Origin: Phytomonospora endophytica
GTDB taxonomy: Bacteria > Actinomycetota > Actinomycetes > Mycobacteriales > Micromonosporaceae
Reading direction: 5' to 3'
Assembly (NCBI RefSeq): GCF_014202425.1
Contig: NZ_JACHGT010000004.1
Span: 449,095 to 513,094 of the forward strand
DNA: 64,000 nucleotides
Below the pieces are notes generated by a model. The model was not told the DNA's origin and ran no database searches. It was given only the letters and a program-made list of their open reading frames with translations. Shown here in pieces: positions 50,359 to 58,982 of this stretch. The position numbers and the translations under genes were made by a program. Numbering within the stretch: position 1 is the stretch's first letter; each line of letters starts with the position of its first letter.

Positions 50359-51809
50359 TCGCCTTCTCCGTTCGCTCCGGTGCCCTCGGCGGCTTCCCGT
50401 TTCCACCAGTCCCGGAAGGACTCCCTCGGCGGCACCGGCAGGTCCCGCGAGGACGTCCAGCCCGACATCGGCCACGGCAGACGGCTCAGCGAACCCTTGC
50501 CGCGCCACGGTGAGGAGCCCATCCGCGCCGCCCGCAGCCCCGCCTCGTAGCGGCGGCGGCTCCTCATCACCCAGCCCATCGTCGCCATCGCCGACTTCTC
50601 CGCGGCGTTCTTGGGCGCCTCCTGCCGCAGGTGCACCAGCACCTCCGGGATGTTGATCTTCACCGGGCACACCTCGTAGCAGGCACCGCACAGCGAAGAC
50701 GCGTACGGCAGCGACTTGTTCGCCGCCACCCCCGTCAACTGCGGCGACAGGATCGCCCCGATCGGGCCCGGATACACCGATCCGTAGGCGTGCCCACCGG
50801 TCCGCTCGTAGACCGGGCACACGTTCAGGCACGCCGAGCAGCGGATGCAGTGCAGCGCCTGGCGGCCCACCTCGTCGGCGAGCGTCGCCGAACGGCCGTT
50901 GTCGATCAGGACGATGTGGACGTCCGACGGGCCGTCGCCGTCGGTCGCGCCCGTCCACATCGACGTGTACGGGTTCATGCGCTCGCCGGTGGAGGAGCGG
51001 GGGAGCAGCTGCAGGAAGACCTCCAGGTCGGCGAAGCGCGGGAGGATCTTCTCCACGCCGACGACGCTGATCAGCGTCTCGGGCAGCGTCAGGCACATCC
51101 GGCCGTTGCCCTCGCTCTCGACGACGACCAGCGTCCCCGTCTCGGCGACGGCGAAGTTCGCGCCCGACACCGCCACCTTCGCCGACAGGAACTTCGCCCG
51201 CAGATGCCGTCGCGCCGCCTCGGCCAGCGCGGCCGGTTCGTCGGTGAGGGACGCGTCGGTGCCCGGCATACGCGCGGCGAACAACTCGCGGATCTCGCTG
51301 CGGTTCTTGTGGATGGCCGGGACCAGGATGTGCGAGGGCTCGTCCCCGGCGAGCTGCACGATCAGCTCCGCCAGGTCGGTCTCGGTCGCCTCGATGCCTT
51401 GTGCGGCAAGGGCTTCGTTCAGGCCGATCTCCTGGGTGGCCATGGACTTGACCTTGACGATCTCGCGCTGGTTCCGCGCCCGGATCAGGTCGCCGACGAT
51501 CCGGTTCGCCTCGTCGGCGTCGCGCGCCCAGTGCACCACCGCGCCCGCCTCGGTCGCCGCCGTCTCGAAGCGCTCCAGCAGTTCCGGCAGGTTCCGCATC
51601 GTCCACGCCTTGATCGCGCGGCCCGCCTCGCGCAGCGGCTCCCAGTCGCCGGTCCGCTCGACCTCCTCGACGACCGCGGCCCGTTTCGCGCGGATCGTGC
51701 CGGTCGCCCGCCGCAGGTTCGCGCGCAGGCCGATGTCGCGGACGCGGGGTTTGGCGGCCGTCGGGAAAGGCAGCCCGACGAGGTTCCCCGAACCGTGCGG
51801 GATGGTCAT
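50355..51809 (-). CDS. lutB: L-lactate utilization protein LutB (iron-sulfur subunit)
   Basis: This is a 484-aa protein. A LUD domain (about residues 60-300, with SGANFAVAETGTLVVVESEG) is followed by two ferredoxin-type cysteine motifs: C321-C324-C327-C331 (CIRCSACLNVCP) and C374-C377-C381 (CGACYEVCP). It passes electrons from lactate oxidation. It overlaps lutA by 4 bp and lutC by 4 bp, so the three are one operon. Confidence 0.95.
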   Translation of the reverse strand: MTIPHGSGNLVGLPFPTAAKPRVRDIGLRANLRRATGTIRAKRAAVVEEVERTGDWEPLREAGRAIKAWTMRNLPELLERFETAATEAGAVVHWARDADEANRIVGDLIRARNQREIVKVKSMATQEIGLNEALAAQGIEATETDLAELIVQLAGDEPSHILVPAIHKNRSEIRELFAARMPGTDASLTDEPAALAEAARRHLRAKFLSAKVAVSGANFAVAETGTLVVVESEGNGRMCLTLPETLISVVGVEKILPRFADLEVFLQLLPRSSTGERMNPYTSMWTGATDGDGPSDVHIVLIDNGRSATLADEVGRQALHCIRCSACLNVCPVYERTGGHAYGSVYPGPIGAILSPQLTGVAANKSLPYASSLCGACYEVCPVKINIPEVLVHLRQEAPKNAAEKSAMATMGWVMRSRRRYEAGLRAARMGSSPWRGKGSLSRLPWPMSGWTSSRDLPVPPRESFRDWWKREAAEGTGANGEGE

Positions 51810-52564
51810 CGCAGCACTCCTTCACCGGTGTGCCCGGCGCTCGGGCCGCGGTCGTGCTCCCGCGCGGCGAGGATCTCGGCGTAGTGCATCACGCGCATCC
51901 CCGCCCGCATCCGGGAAAGGCCGCCGCCGATGTGCGTCAGGCATGAGTTGTCGGCCGCCGCGAGGATCTCGGCATCGGTGGACAGGGCGTTGCGGCACTT
52001 GTCGGTCAGCATCGCCGTCGACACCTCGGCGTTCTTCACCGCGAATGTCCCGCCGAAACCGCAGCACTCGTCGGGGGCCGGCAGGTCGGCCAGCTCGATG
52101 CCGCGGACGTTGGCCAGCAGGGACAGCGGCTTGTCGCCGAGACCGAGCATGCGCAGGCCGTGGCAGGTCGGGTGATAGGTGACCTTGTGCGGGAAGTACG
52201 CGCCGGTGTCGGTCACGCCGAGGACGTCGACGAGGAGTTCGGAGAGCTCGTAGGTGCGCGCCGACACGCTCGCGACCCGCCCGTCGCCGGGCGCGAGGCC
52301 GGGGAAGGAGTCACGGACCATCGCCGCGCACGAACCGCTCGGCGACACGATCGCGTCATAGGGGTCGAAGACGCCCGCGAAACGCTTCGCCAAGGGCACC
52401 GCCTCGGCGCGATAGCCGGTGTTGGCGTGCATCTGGCCGCAGCACGTCTGCTCCGCCGGGAAGTCGACGTCGTGGCCCAGCCGCCTCAGCAACCGCACCA
52501 CGGCCTTGCCCGTTTCGGGGAACATCAGGTCGTTGACGCAGGTGATGAACAGGGCGATGCGCAT
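51806..52564 (-). CDS. lutA: L-lactate utilization protein LutA (CCG-domain Fe-S subunit)
   Basis: This is a 252-aa protein with two CCG domains (CCGQMHANTGY, C41-C42; CCGFGGTFAV, C167-C168), as in the heterodisulfide-reductase and glycolate-oxidase Fe-S family. It is first gene of lutABC. The start at 52564 (MRIALF) has GCAGGA upstream; an in-frame ATG at 52573 is possible. No lutR or lactate permease gene lies nearby. Confidence 0.94.
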   Translation of the reverse strand: MRIALFITCVNDLMFPETGKAVVRLLRRLGHDVDFPAEQTCCGQMHANTGYRAEAVPLAKRFAGVFDPYDAIVSPSGSCAAMVRDSFPGLAPGDGRVASVSARTYELSELLVDVLGVTDTGAYFPHKVTYHPTCHGLRMLGLGDKPLSLLANVRGIELADLPAPDECCGFGGTFAVKNAEVSTAMLTDKCRNALSTDAEILAAADNSCLTHIGGGLSRMRAGMRVMHYAEILAAREHDRGPSAGHTGEGVLR

Positions 52565-52689
52565 GGCCGTCATCCTGCCCGACGGGGCCGGTGATCTTGG
52601 CCGGTGGTGCCCGGCGGGTTCCGAAACGTGGGATGCGCCGGTAGGGCATCATCGCACCACACCCGGCAAACCCCCGAAGGACGACGACC

Positions 52690-53232
52690 TTGTACCCCGA
52701 CGCACTCGCCGACCTTGAGCAACGCCTGCGAGCCAACCACGACGTCGCCGACGCGACCGTTCTCGCGGCCATCCCCGCCCTCCTGGCCAAGGCGGTGCAC
52801 GCCGACCCGGCCTTCCGGGAACGCGTCCTGGGGCTGGCGGTGGCGGCCGTCGTCGGCCACGCCGCGGCACACCCGGAAGAGCTGGAGCCGTACTGGGAGC
52901 GGACCTGGCGGCAGTCGCTGTCGACGGTGCTGACCCTCGCCGAGCACGAGTATCCGCAGGTCCGGCGCCTCGCGGTGTTCATGCTCGCCGACGCGCGGTA
53001 CTTCGCCGACGACGTGTGCCTCGCGCTGCGGACCCGCTGGCTCGACGAACCCGAGCCGGTGATCCGCCTGACCATCCTGCGCACCGTCGGGGCCCTGCTC
53101 CGCCACGCGCGGCCTGAGTCGCGCAAGGAGCTGTTCGAGTGGCTGTCGGGCGTGACGCGCCCCGCCGGCTCGGAGATCGCGATGGCGGCATCGCTGGCGC
53201 TGAGGGGATTCGGACGGGGGGAGGGGGTGTAG
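52690..53232 (+). CDS. HEAT-repeat-like protein of unknown function
   Basis: This is a 180-aa all-helical protein with a TTG start and GAAGGA upstream. Short paired helices (PALLAKAVHADPAFRERVLG, LAVAAVVGHAAAHPEELEPY, AEHEYPQVRRLAVFMLADAR, EPEPVIRLTILRTVGALLRH) resemble HEAT repeats of the DNA alkylation repair (AlkD)-like or PBS-lyase type, but the AlkD catalytic motif is not evident. There is no signal or membrane segment. It is divergent from lutA. The rare TTG start suggests modest expression. Confidence 0.75.
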   Translation: MYPDALADLEQRLRANHDVADATVLAAIPALLAKAVHADPAFRERVLGLAVAAVVGHAAAHPEELEPYWERTWRQSLSTVLTLAEHEYPQVRRLAVFMLADARYFADDVCLALRTRWLDEPEPVIRLTILRTVGALLRHARPESRKELFEWLSGVTRPAGSEIAMAASLALRGFGRGEGV

Positions 53233-53407
53233 GGGACGTGGCATCCTCACCTCACCGCTCCCGCGCCTGGTCCCGCCCGGCGGCGCCTACGTGAGGGCGA
53301 CGGTGACGCCGTTGCCGAAGAAGGAGTCGCGGAGCTCGATGGTCGCGAACACACCCAGAGCCTTCCGGTACGCGCCTCTTCGCCGTTGAGCCGTGCTCGG
53401 CGCACAG

Positions 53408-53437
53408 AAAGGCGCGGCGCCCCCGAGACGCCGCGCC
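53408..53437 (-). terminator. Intrinsic terminator of the small exported-protein gene
   Basis: The stem is GGCGCGGCG (53411-53419) with CGCCGCGCC (53429-53437), 9-nt loop. On the minus strand it is followed by TTT (53408-53410). It lies 10 bp after the stop of the gene at 53447. Confidence 0.7.
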
Positions 53438-53446
53438 CTCACACCC

Positions 53447-53764
53447 CTACTCGCGCTCCTCCCGTCGTGCCCGCCGGCGGCGCCACACCCACGCCCCCAG
53501 CGGGATCAGACCGGCGCCGAGAGCGGCGACGCCCACGATCCCGACCTGCGAACCGCCCGACTCCGACGGCCCCGTCGACGGCGACTCCGAGCCCGAACCC
53601 GACGGTGAGCCCGACGGGACGACCGGCCAGCCCTCGCCGCGGTCGGCGGCGACTCCTTGCTCCGGCATCATCGGCGGCTCTGCCGCCGCGGCCTCGGCGA
53701 TACCACCGATCACCGCCCCGGTCATGACGGCGCTGACGGCCGCGAACTTCCAGCCCGAGTTCAC
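53447..53764 (-). CDS. Small exported, C-terminally membrane-anchored protein
   Basis: This is a 105-aa protein with a GTG start and AGGGGG five bases upstream. The N-terminal signal peptide (WKFAAVSAVMTGAVIGGIAE, cleavage near AAAAEPP) is followed by a Ser/Gly/Pro/Glu low-complexity exposed stretch (PSGSGSESPSTGPSESGG) and a C-terminal helix (VGIVGVAALGAGLIPLGAWV) ending WRRRRARREERE. This resembles a sortase-type tail (helix plus Arg cluster) but has no LPXTG, so it is probably just a bitopic cell-surface protein. Function unknown. Confidence 0.7.
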   Translation of the reverse strand: MNSGWKFAAVSAVMTGAVIGGIAEAAAAEPPMMPEQGVAADRGEGWPVVPSGSPSGSGSESPSTGPSESGGSQVGIVGVAALGAGLIPLGAWVWRRRRARREERE

Positions 53765-53928
53765 ATCCACCCCCTGGTCGACGGACGGCGAGCCGCTGAC
53801 GCGGCCCGCCCGCAACGCCTCAGACCGTAACATCCCTATTCGTACCAATGTCGACAAAAGTACGTTCTGTCGATTTCCCGGCCCGGACGTGACGGGAACC
53901 CGCCGTATGCGAATGCGACCCTTGTCCG

Positions 53929-54348
53929 ATGAGCGATCTTGAGCTGCACGCGCGCGGCCCCGCCACCGACGAGGAACTCAACGAGCTCTTCGCCGCCTCC
54001 TGGCCCGGCGAGCACCGGCCCATCGACTTCTCCGCGATCCACGCCCGCAGCCTCACCTGGGTCATCGCCCGCCGGGACGGCGGCCAGGGCGACCCCGTCG
54101 GCTACGTCAACGTCGCCACCGACGGCGGCGCCCACGCCTTCCTCCTCGACACGACCGTCCACCCCGACCTGCGCCTCGCCGGGCTCGGACGGCGTCTCGT
54201 CCTCGAAGCCGTCGCCGACGCGCGGGCGCGCGGCGCGGCCTGGCTGCACGTCGACTACGAACCCCACCTCGAAGGCTTCTACCGCTCCTGCGGCTTCCGC
54301 CCGACCACAGCGGGCCTGCTCCGTCTCGACGGCCCGGAATCGGCGTGA
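53929..54348 (+). CDS. GNAT-family N-acetyltransferase, small
   Basis: This is a 139-aa single GNAT domain. The CoA-binding segment is LDTTVHPDLRLAGLGRRLVL (R/QxxGxG/A variant LAGLGR near residues 83-88), then AAWLHVDYEPHLEGFYRSCG and FRPTTAGLLRLDG at the C-terminus, the usual YxxxGF element. The substrate is unknown. There is no ribosome-binding site; GACCCT six bases upstream of the ATG could be a leaderless -10. It is just upstream of the MerR/TipA-like gene (31-bp gap). Confidence 0.85.
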   Translation: MSDLELHARGPATDEELNELFAASWPGEHRPIDFSAIHARSLTWVIARRDGGQGDPVGYVNVATDGGAHAFLLDTTVHPDLRLAGLGRRLVLEAVADARARGAAWLHVDYEPHLEGFYRSCGFRPTTAGLLRLDGPESA

Positions 54349-54379
54349 CCTCCGCCCCGGCGTGCGCGACACTGACCCG

Positions 54380-55180
54380 GTGAGCAGCGAAGACGACACG
54401 GCCCTCACCGTCGGCCGGGCCGCGGCCCTCGTCGGGGTCAGCGTCAAGACCCTCCACCACTGGGACGCCGTCGGCCTCGTCCGCCCCGGCGGCCGCACCC
54501 GGGCCGGCTACCGCGTCTACTCCGGCGAGGACGTCGCCCGCGTCCACCGCGTCCTGGTCTACCGGGAACTCGGCTTCCCGCTCGCCGAGATCGGCCGGCT
54601 CCTCGACGACCCCGCCGTCGACGCCCGCGCCCACCTCCGGCGTCAGCGGGCGCAGCTCGTCGAACGCGCCGACCGCCTCGCCGACATGGTCCGGGCCGTC
54701 GACCGCATGCTCACCGCCACCGGCGGCGGCATGCGGCTGACCCCCGAAGAACAGGTCGAGATCTTCGGCGACGACTGGGATCCGGCCTGGACCGCGCAGG
54801 CCGAGGAACGCTGGGGCGACGGCGAACAGTGGGCCCAGTACGCCGAACGGGCCGCCACCATGTCCCCGCAGGACTGGAAGGACACCGCCGCGACCACCGC
54901 CGAACTCAACGCCGACTTCGCCACCGCCATGCGCGACGGCGTCGCGCCCGGCTCACCCGCGGCCAACGCGCTCGCCGAGCGGCACCGCGCGCTGATGTCG
55001 GGCTACTTCGACACCACGCACGCGATGCAGGTCTGCCTCGGCCGGATGTTCGCCGACGAACCGGGCTACGCGGCCTACTACGAGGGCCTCGCGCCGGGCC
55101 TGGTGGTGTGGCTCCGCGAGGTCATCTTCGCCAACGCGCGCGCCAACGGCGTCGACCCGGAGACGGCGACCTGGGGCTAG
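54380..55180 (+). CDS. MerR-family regulator with TipAS domain
   Basis: This is a 266-aa protein with a GTG start. The N-terminal MerR winged helix (TVGRAAALVGVSVKTLHHWD then AGYRVYSGEDVARVHRVLVY) and dimerisation coil (about 75-115) are followed by a C-terminal TipAS-type antibiotic-recognition domain (about 140-260, SPQDWKDTAATTAELNADFA, AERHRALMSGYFDTTHAMQV). A Cys in MQVCLGRMFAD lies near where TipAS proteins use a Cys to trap thiopeptides, but whether it is the same residue is uncertain. It should be an activator induced by thiopeptide or other compounds. GACACT lies six bases before the GTG. Confidence 0.9.
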   Translation: MSSEDDTALTVGRAAALVGVSVKTLHHWDAVGLVRPGGRTRAGYRVYSGEDVARVHRVLVYRELGFPLAEIGRLLDDPAVDARAHLRRQRAQLVERADRLADMVRAVDRMLTATGGGMRLTPEEQVEIFGDDWDPAWTAQAEERWGDGEQWAQYAERAATMSPQDWKDTAATTAELNADFATAMRDGVAPGSPAANALAERHRALMSGYFDTTHAMQVCLGRMFADEPGYAAYYEGLAPGLVVWLREVIFANARANGVDPETATWG

Positions 55181-55208
55181 TCCTCGCCGGCGGTCTCCGG
55201 GTACCGCT

Positions 55209-55759
55209 TCACGACAGCCGCTCCCGGGCCTCCATCAGCGCGAAGCCGAGCAGGTTCTCCCCGCGCCACCGGCTGGGAAGCCCCGCGCGGGGATCGTCCC
55301 GGGTGAGCCCGATGCCCCAGATCCGGTCGGACTCGCCTCGACGAGCACACGCCCGCGCGTCCCGGCCAGGAAGGCGCCCAGATCGGCGTGCTGCCCGAAC
55401 TTCGCGACGTTGGCGGCCACGACGATCTCGAAGCGCTCGGTCTCCCAGCGGTCCTGCTCGAAGTCGCGCACCTGCCGCCCGAAGCCCTTGGCCGTGCGCG
55501 GATGCCCGGCGGCGAGGATCTTCGCCTCCATCTCGGCGTGGTCGAAGAGCCTGGCCTTGGCGGCCATCATGTAGTGCTCACAGGTCCGGTAGGTCACACC
55601 GTCCACGGTGAACGGTGCCGGCCACCACTGGCTCAGGCACGAGGCCGTCACGGTGCCGTCGGCGGACGGCGCGTGTCCCCAGAAATGCAGGAACCTCACG
55701 GGGACGCCCGCCGCTTCGGCGGCGACGGCGGCGGCGAGGTCACGCGGCGGCTGGTTCAC
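55209..55759 (-). pseudogene. NADAR-family gene with a frameshift
   Basis: The first frame (55759 down to about 55330) encodes a good NADAR (DUF1768) N-terminal two-thirds: VRFLHFWGHAP, FTVDGVTYRTCEHYMMAAKA, ERFEIVVAANVAKFGQHADL, VLVEASP. The rest of the family signature, DRIWGIGLTRDDPRAG and ENLLGFALMEARERL, continues without a gap in a different frame from 55328 to a TGA at 55209. A deletion of about 4 bp at the SP-x-D junction explains this. Intact NADAR proteins hydrolyse N-glycosidic bonds, including ADP-ribosyl-guanine. It is either a genuine pseudogene or a sequencing error. A CACGCT box lies six bases before the GTG. Confidence 0.85.
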
Positions 55760-55852
55760 GCCCACAGCGTGGCACGGGCCTGTGACGGCGGCATCCGGTT
55801 ATGTCCCAGCCGCGTGCCATCATGCCCGACGAAATCTACTTTGGAGGGACGC

Positions 55853-56245
55853 ATGGCGACCGTGACTTTCCGGGACGAGAGCATGACCGGGAAAACCTTG
55901 GCCGAGTTCGACGTGCCGGATCTGCCGAGCCGCATCAGCGTCGGCGAACTGATCCGCCTGCGCGTCCGCGAAGAGGTCGCCCGGTACAACGCGGCCCCTT
56001 CGCGACGTTTCCAGGGGCTGGTCAAACCGACCGACGCCGAGGTCGAGCTCAACGGCTACCGTCTCGACAAACCCCGTCGCCTGGACTGGGAGAAGCAGGC
56101 CGACGCGGCCCTGGAAGCCTTCGGCCGCAACGGTTTCATCGTCCTGGTGGGTGATCGCCAGGTCGAGTCCCCCGAGGAGGAGATCGACCTCGACGCCGAG
56201 CCGCTGGTCGCCTTCGTCCGGCTCGTTCCGCTGGTGGGCGGCTGA
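55853..56245 (+). CDS. Unrecognised 130-aa partner of the DUF4132 protein
   Basis: I do not recognise this family by name. It is a soluble alpha/beta protein: VTFRDESMTGKTLAEFDVPD, a helix with VGELIRLRVREEVARYNAAP, ELNGYRLDKPRRLDWEKQAD, then FIVLVGDRQVESPEEEIDLD and a final strand AFVRLVPLVGG. GGAGGG lies six bases upstream of the ATG. Its stop is separated from the DUF4132 start by one base, so the products are probably made together. Location of charged and hydrophobic residues suggests a compact cytosolic domain. Confidence 0.85.
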   Translation: MATVTFRDESMTGKTLAEFDVPDLPSRISVGELIRLRVREEVARYNAAPSRRFQGLVKPTDAEVELNGYRLDKPRRLDWEKQADAALEAFGRNGFIVLVGDRQVESPEEEIDLDAEPLVAFVRLVPLVGG

Positions 56246-56246
56246 C

Positions 56247-58799
56247 ATGGGCGACTCCTTCATCGGCACCGGCCCCCTCGACCCCGAGGCCGCCGAACTG
56301 CTCGCCGAGTCGATCCGCGTCCCCGTCAACCGCTTCGCGGACTGGCCCGCGGTGTCCACCCGCGTCGTCGAGGTCGGTGAAGCGCTGCGGAAGGCGTCGA
56401 TCGGACGGCGCTACGCCTGGAACCACCCCCTCAAGGACACCAAGGCCGGTGAGGTGCTCGCCGGACTGCCCACCGAGGACCTTCGCGCGGCGGGCCTGTG
56501 GGCGATGCTCTACCGCTGGACCGGCGGAACCGACCGCACGCACCTCGACCTCTGCAACGCGGTCACCGACGTCGTGGCGGTGCGCAGGCTCGCCTGGACG
56601 GCGCGGGAGATCTCGGTCCTGCTCGACTGTGCCGCCCGCTACCGGAACTCCTACCACCTGCCGGTCGTGCTGAAGCTCCCCGTGTCGGCCGCCGCCCGCC
56701 TGGGTGACGACGAGCTGCGTGCCCTCCGTGAGCCGATCCTGGCCGCCCGTACGCGCGCCGCCGAGTGCTTCGAGGACATGAACCCCGACCGTCGTGGCAC
56801 GACCGTCAAACAACTGGAGCAGCTCGCCGGCCGACTCGGCCACGAAGCCGACGACCTCCCCGCGATGATCCTCAACGACCTCGACGCATTCGGCCCACGG
56901 GTCCGCGAGGCCCTCGGTGAACGCGTCAAGGACCGGGCCCTCATCGCGCTGCTCAAACACGCCGTCGGCGTGAGCAGCGGAGCCCGGCCGACCGCCTCCT
57001 GGCGTAAGCAGGCCGCCCGGCTCGTCGCCGAACCCGTCCACGAGGCCGTCCGCCAGATTCTCACCGTCCTCGTCGCCCACCGCGAAGAACTCGTCGTCTC
57101 ACCGTCGAGCCATGGCGACTACGGCTTTCCCGTCTACCTCGACGGCGGGAATCTCGACATGGCGCGCGGCCTGGTGTGGGCGGTCGCGACCCTCGACGCG
57201 GCGTGGGTCCCCTCGCTGCTGGGGGATCTGGCGGTCACCGCGGCGGTCCGGATGGCCGGTGGCTGGGGAGAGCTGCGCAGTGAGCGCCTGGTCAACGCCG
57301 CCATCGGTTCGCTCGGTGAGCGCGCCGACGACGCGGCCGTCGCGCAGCTGTCGCGGATCCGTTCCCGCCTGCGCCGTAAGACGATGCTGAAGTCCGTCGA
57401 CAAAGCACTGTCCACAGTGGCCGAACGCGGTGGGATCAGCCGCGAGCGTCTCCTCGACCGAACCGTCCCCGACTACGGCCTCGACGCCGACGGTGTCCGC
57501 AGCGAAGCGGTCGGCGAGCACACCGCCGTTCTCGCGCTGACCGACGACGGGGTGAGCCTGGTCTTCGCCGACGCCGCCGGCAGGCGCCTGGCCGGGGTGC
57601 CGATGGCGGTTCGCGCCGACCACGCCGACGTCCTCGCCGACCTGCGCCGGGAGGTCAAGGAGCTCAAGCAGATGCTGCCCACGCAGCGTTTCCGGATCGA
57701 GGAGGCGCTCGGGTCGGGCCGGGTCTGGGACGGTGCCGAGTGGCGCGCGTACTGCCTGGAGCATCCCGTGACGGGCCGGATCACCCGGGCGCTGATCTGG
57801 GAGATCTCCACCGACGGCGGCGCGAGCTGGCGGGCCGGGCTGCCCGCCGAGGGTGAGTTGTCCATGGTGGACGGTGGTCTTCTCGTGGTGCCCGCCGACG
57901 CCCGGGTCCGCCTGTGGCACCCGGTCCGTGCCGACCGTGACGAGGTCGCCGCCTGGCGCGATCGGTTCGCCGAGGAGCGCTTGCGGCAGCCTTTCAAGCA
58001 GGCCTACCGCGAGATCTACCTCCTCACCCCCGCCGAGGAGTCCACACACGACCACTCGAACCGTTTCGCCGCCCACGTTCTGCGCTACGGCCAGGCGCGG
58101 GCCCTGCTCACCTCGCGCGGCTGGTCCGCGCCGAGCCTGGGCTACTGGGACGGCGGGTACGAGGGTGCGGCCGTCCGCGTCTACCGCGACGAGGCCGGTG
58201 GCGCCGAGTTCCGGGCGAGTTTCGACGTCACCCTCATCGCCACCGAGACCGACGGCGGCAACCCGGCGCTCTGCTCGACCGGCCGGGTCCACTTCACCCT
58301 CGACGGCGTGTCCGTCGCCCTGCGCGACATTCCCGCCCTGGTCTTGTCCGAGGCCTTCCGCGACTGCGACCTCGCCGTCGGCGTCACCTCCATCGCGACC
58401 GACCCGACCTGGGCCGACACGGGCCGCGACAGCGACCACTGGGACTACTGGAGTCGCGCGAGCACCGCCGATCTCGGCGCCGCCGCGCAGATCCGGCGGG
58501 AGGCCCTCCGCAGGCTGCTGCCCCGGACGAAGATCGCCGACCGGGTCGAGATCGGCGACCGTTTCGTTCGCGTGCGCGGCAACAAGCGCACCTTCAAGGT
58601 CCACATCGGATCGGGCAACATCCTGATGGAGCCGAACGACTCCTACCTGTGCATCGTCGCCAAGCCGCACGGCGGAAAGCAGCTCTTCCTGCCCTTCGAG
58701 GAGGCCGACGGGATGCTGGGGGTGATCCTGTCGAAGGTGTTCCTGCTGGCCGCCGACGACAAGATCACCGATCCGACGATCACCAGGCAGCTGGTGTAA
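56247..58799 (+). CDS. DUF4132-domain protein
   Basis: This is an 850-aa soluble protein. Residues about 30-380 are helical and HEAT-like (ELRALREPILAARTRAAECF, LKQVDKAL-type helices), with an acidic DGGNLDMARGLVWAVATLDA block. The C-terminal half carries the DUF4132 domain (about 610-800), with PFKQAYREIYLLTPAE, FAAHVLRYGQARALLTSRGW and the final LLPRTKIADRVEIGDRFVRV. The WGR domain found in some relatives (MolR/YehI) is not visible. The biochemical role is unknown. It is the second gene of a two-gene operon with the 130-aa protein at 55853, with a 1-bp gap. The last residues lie 3 bp before 58800. Confidence 0.9.
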   Translation: MGDSFIGTGPLDPEAAELLAESIRVPVNRFADWPAVSTRVVEVGEALRKASIGRRYAWNHPLKDTKAGEVLAGLPTEDLRAAGLWAMLYRWTGGTDRTHLDLCNAVTDVVAVRRLAWTAREISVLLDCAARYRNSYHLPVVLKLPVSAAARLGDDELRALREPILAARTRAAECFEDMNPDRRGTTVKQLEQLAGRLGHEADDLPAMILNDLDAFGPRVREALGERVKDRALIALLKHAVGVSSGARPTASWRKQAARLVAEPVHEAVRQILTVLVAHREELVVSPSSHGDYGFPVYLDGGNLDMARGLVWAVATLDAAWVPSLLGDLAVTAAVRMAGGWGELRSERLVNAAIGSLGERADDAAVAQLSRIRSRLRRKTMLKSVDKALSTVAERGGISRERLLDRTVPDYGLDADGVRSEAVGEHTAVLALTDDGVSLVFADAAGRRLAGVPMAVRADHADVLADLRREVKELKQMLPTQRFRIEEALGSGRVWDGAEWRAYCLEHPVTGRITRALIWEISTDGGASWRAGLPAEGELSMVDGGLLVVPADARVRLWHPVRADRDEVAAWRDRFAEERLRQPFKQAYREIYLLTPAEESTHDHSNRFAAHVLRYGQARALLTSRGWSAPSLGYWDGGYEGAAVRVYRDEAGGAEFRASFDVTLIATETDGGNPALCSTGRVHFTLDGVSVALRDIPALVLSEAFRDCDLAVGVTSIATDPTWADTGRDSDHWDYWSRASTADLGAAAQIRREALRRLLPRTKIADRVEIGDRFVRVRGNKRTFKVHIGSGNILMEPNDSYLCIVAKPHGGKQLFLPFEEADGMLGVILSKVFLLAADDKITDPTITRQLV

Positions 58800-58982
58800 T
58801 CGACGACCGCCGGGCTCGTATCGGGCCCGGCGACACCGCCGAGCCCGGATTCGCCGCCACGATCCCGCGCCACCTCGCGGGCCAGGACGCCCGAGCGGAT
58901 GCCGGCGTGTTCGGCGCCGGAGTCGGGCCGGTCTCTCGGGTGCCTCCACCGGCGTCCCGGCCTGCGCCTATGCTGTGGCGCT

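Noticed and set aside
55759-55853. Joining the NADAR gene to the DUF4132 operon as one functional unit
   Set aside because: They are divergently transcribed and the NADAR gene is frameshifted, so a joint system is not supported.
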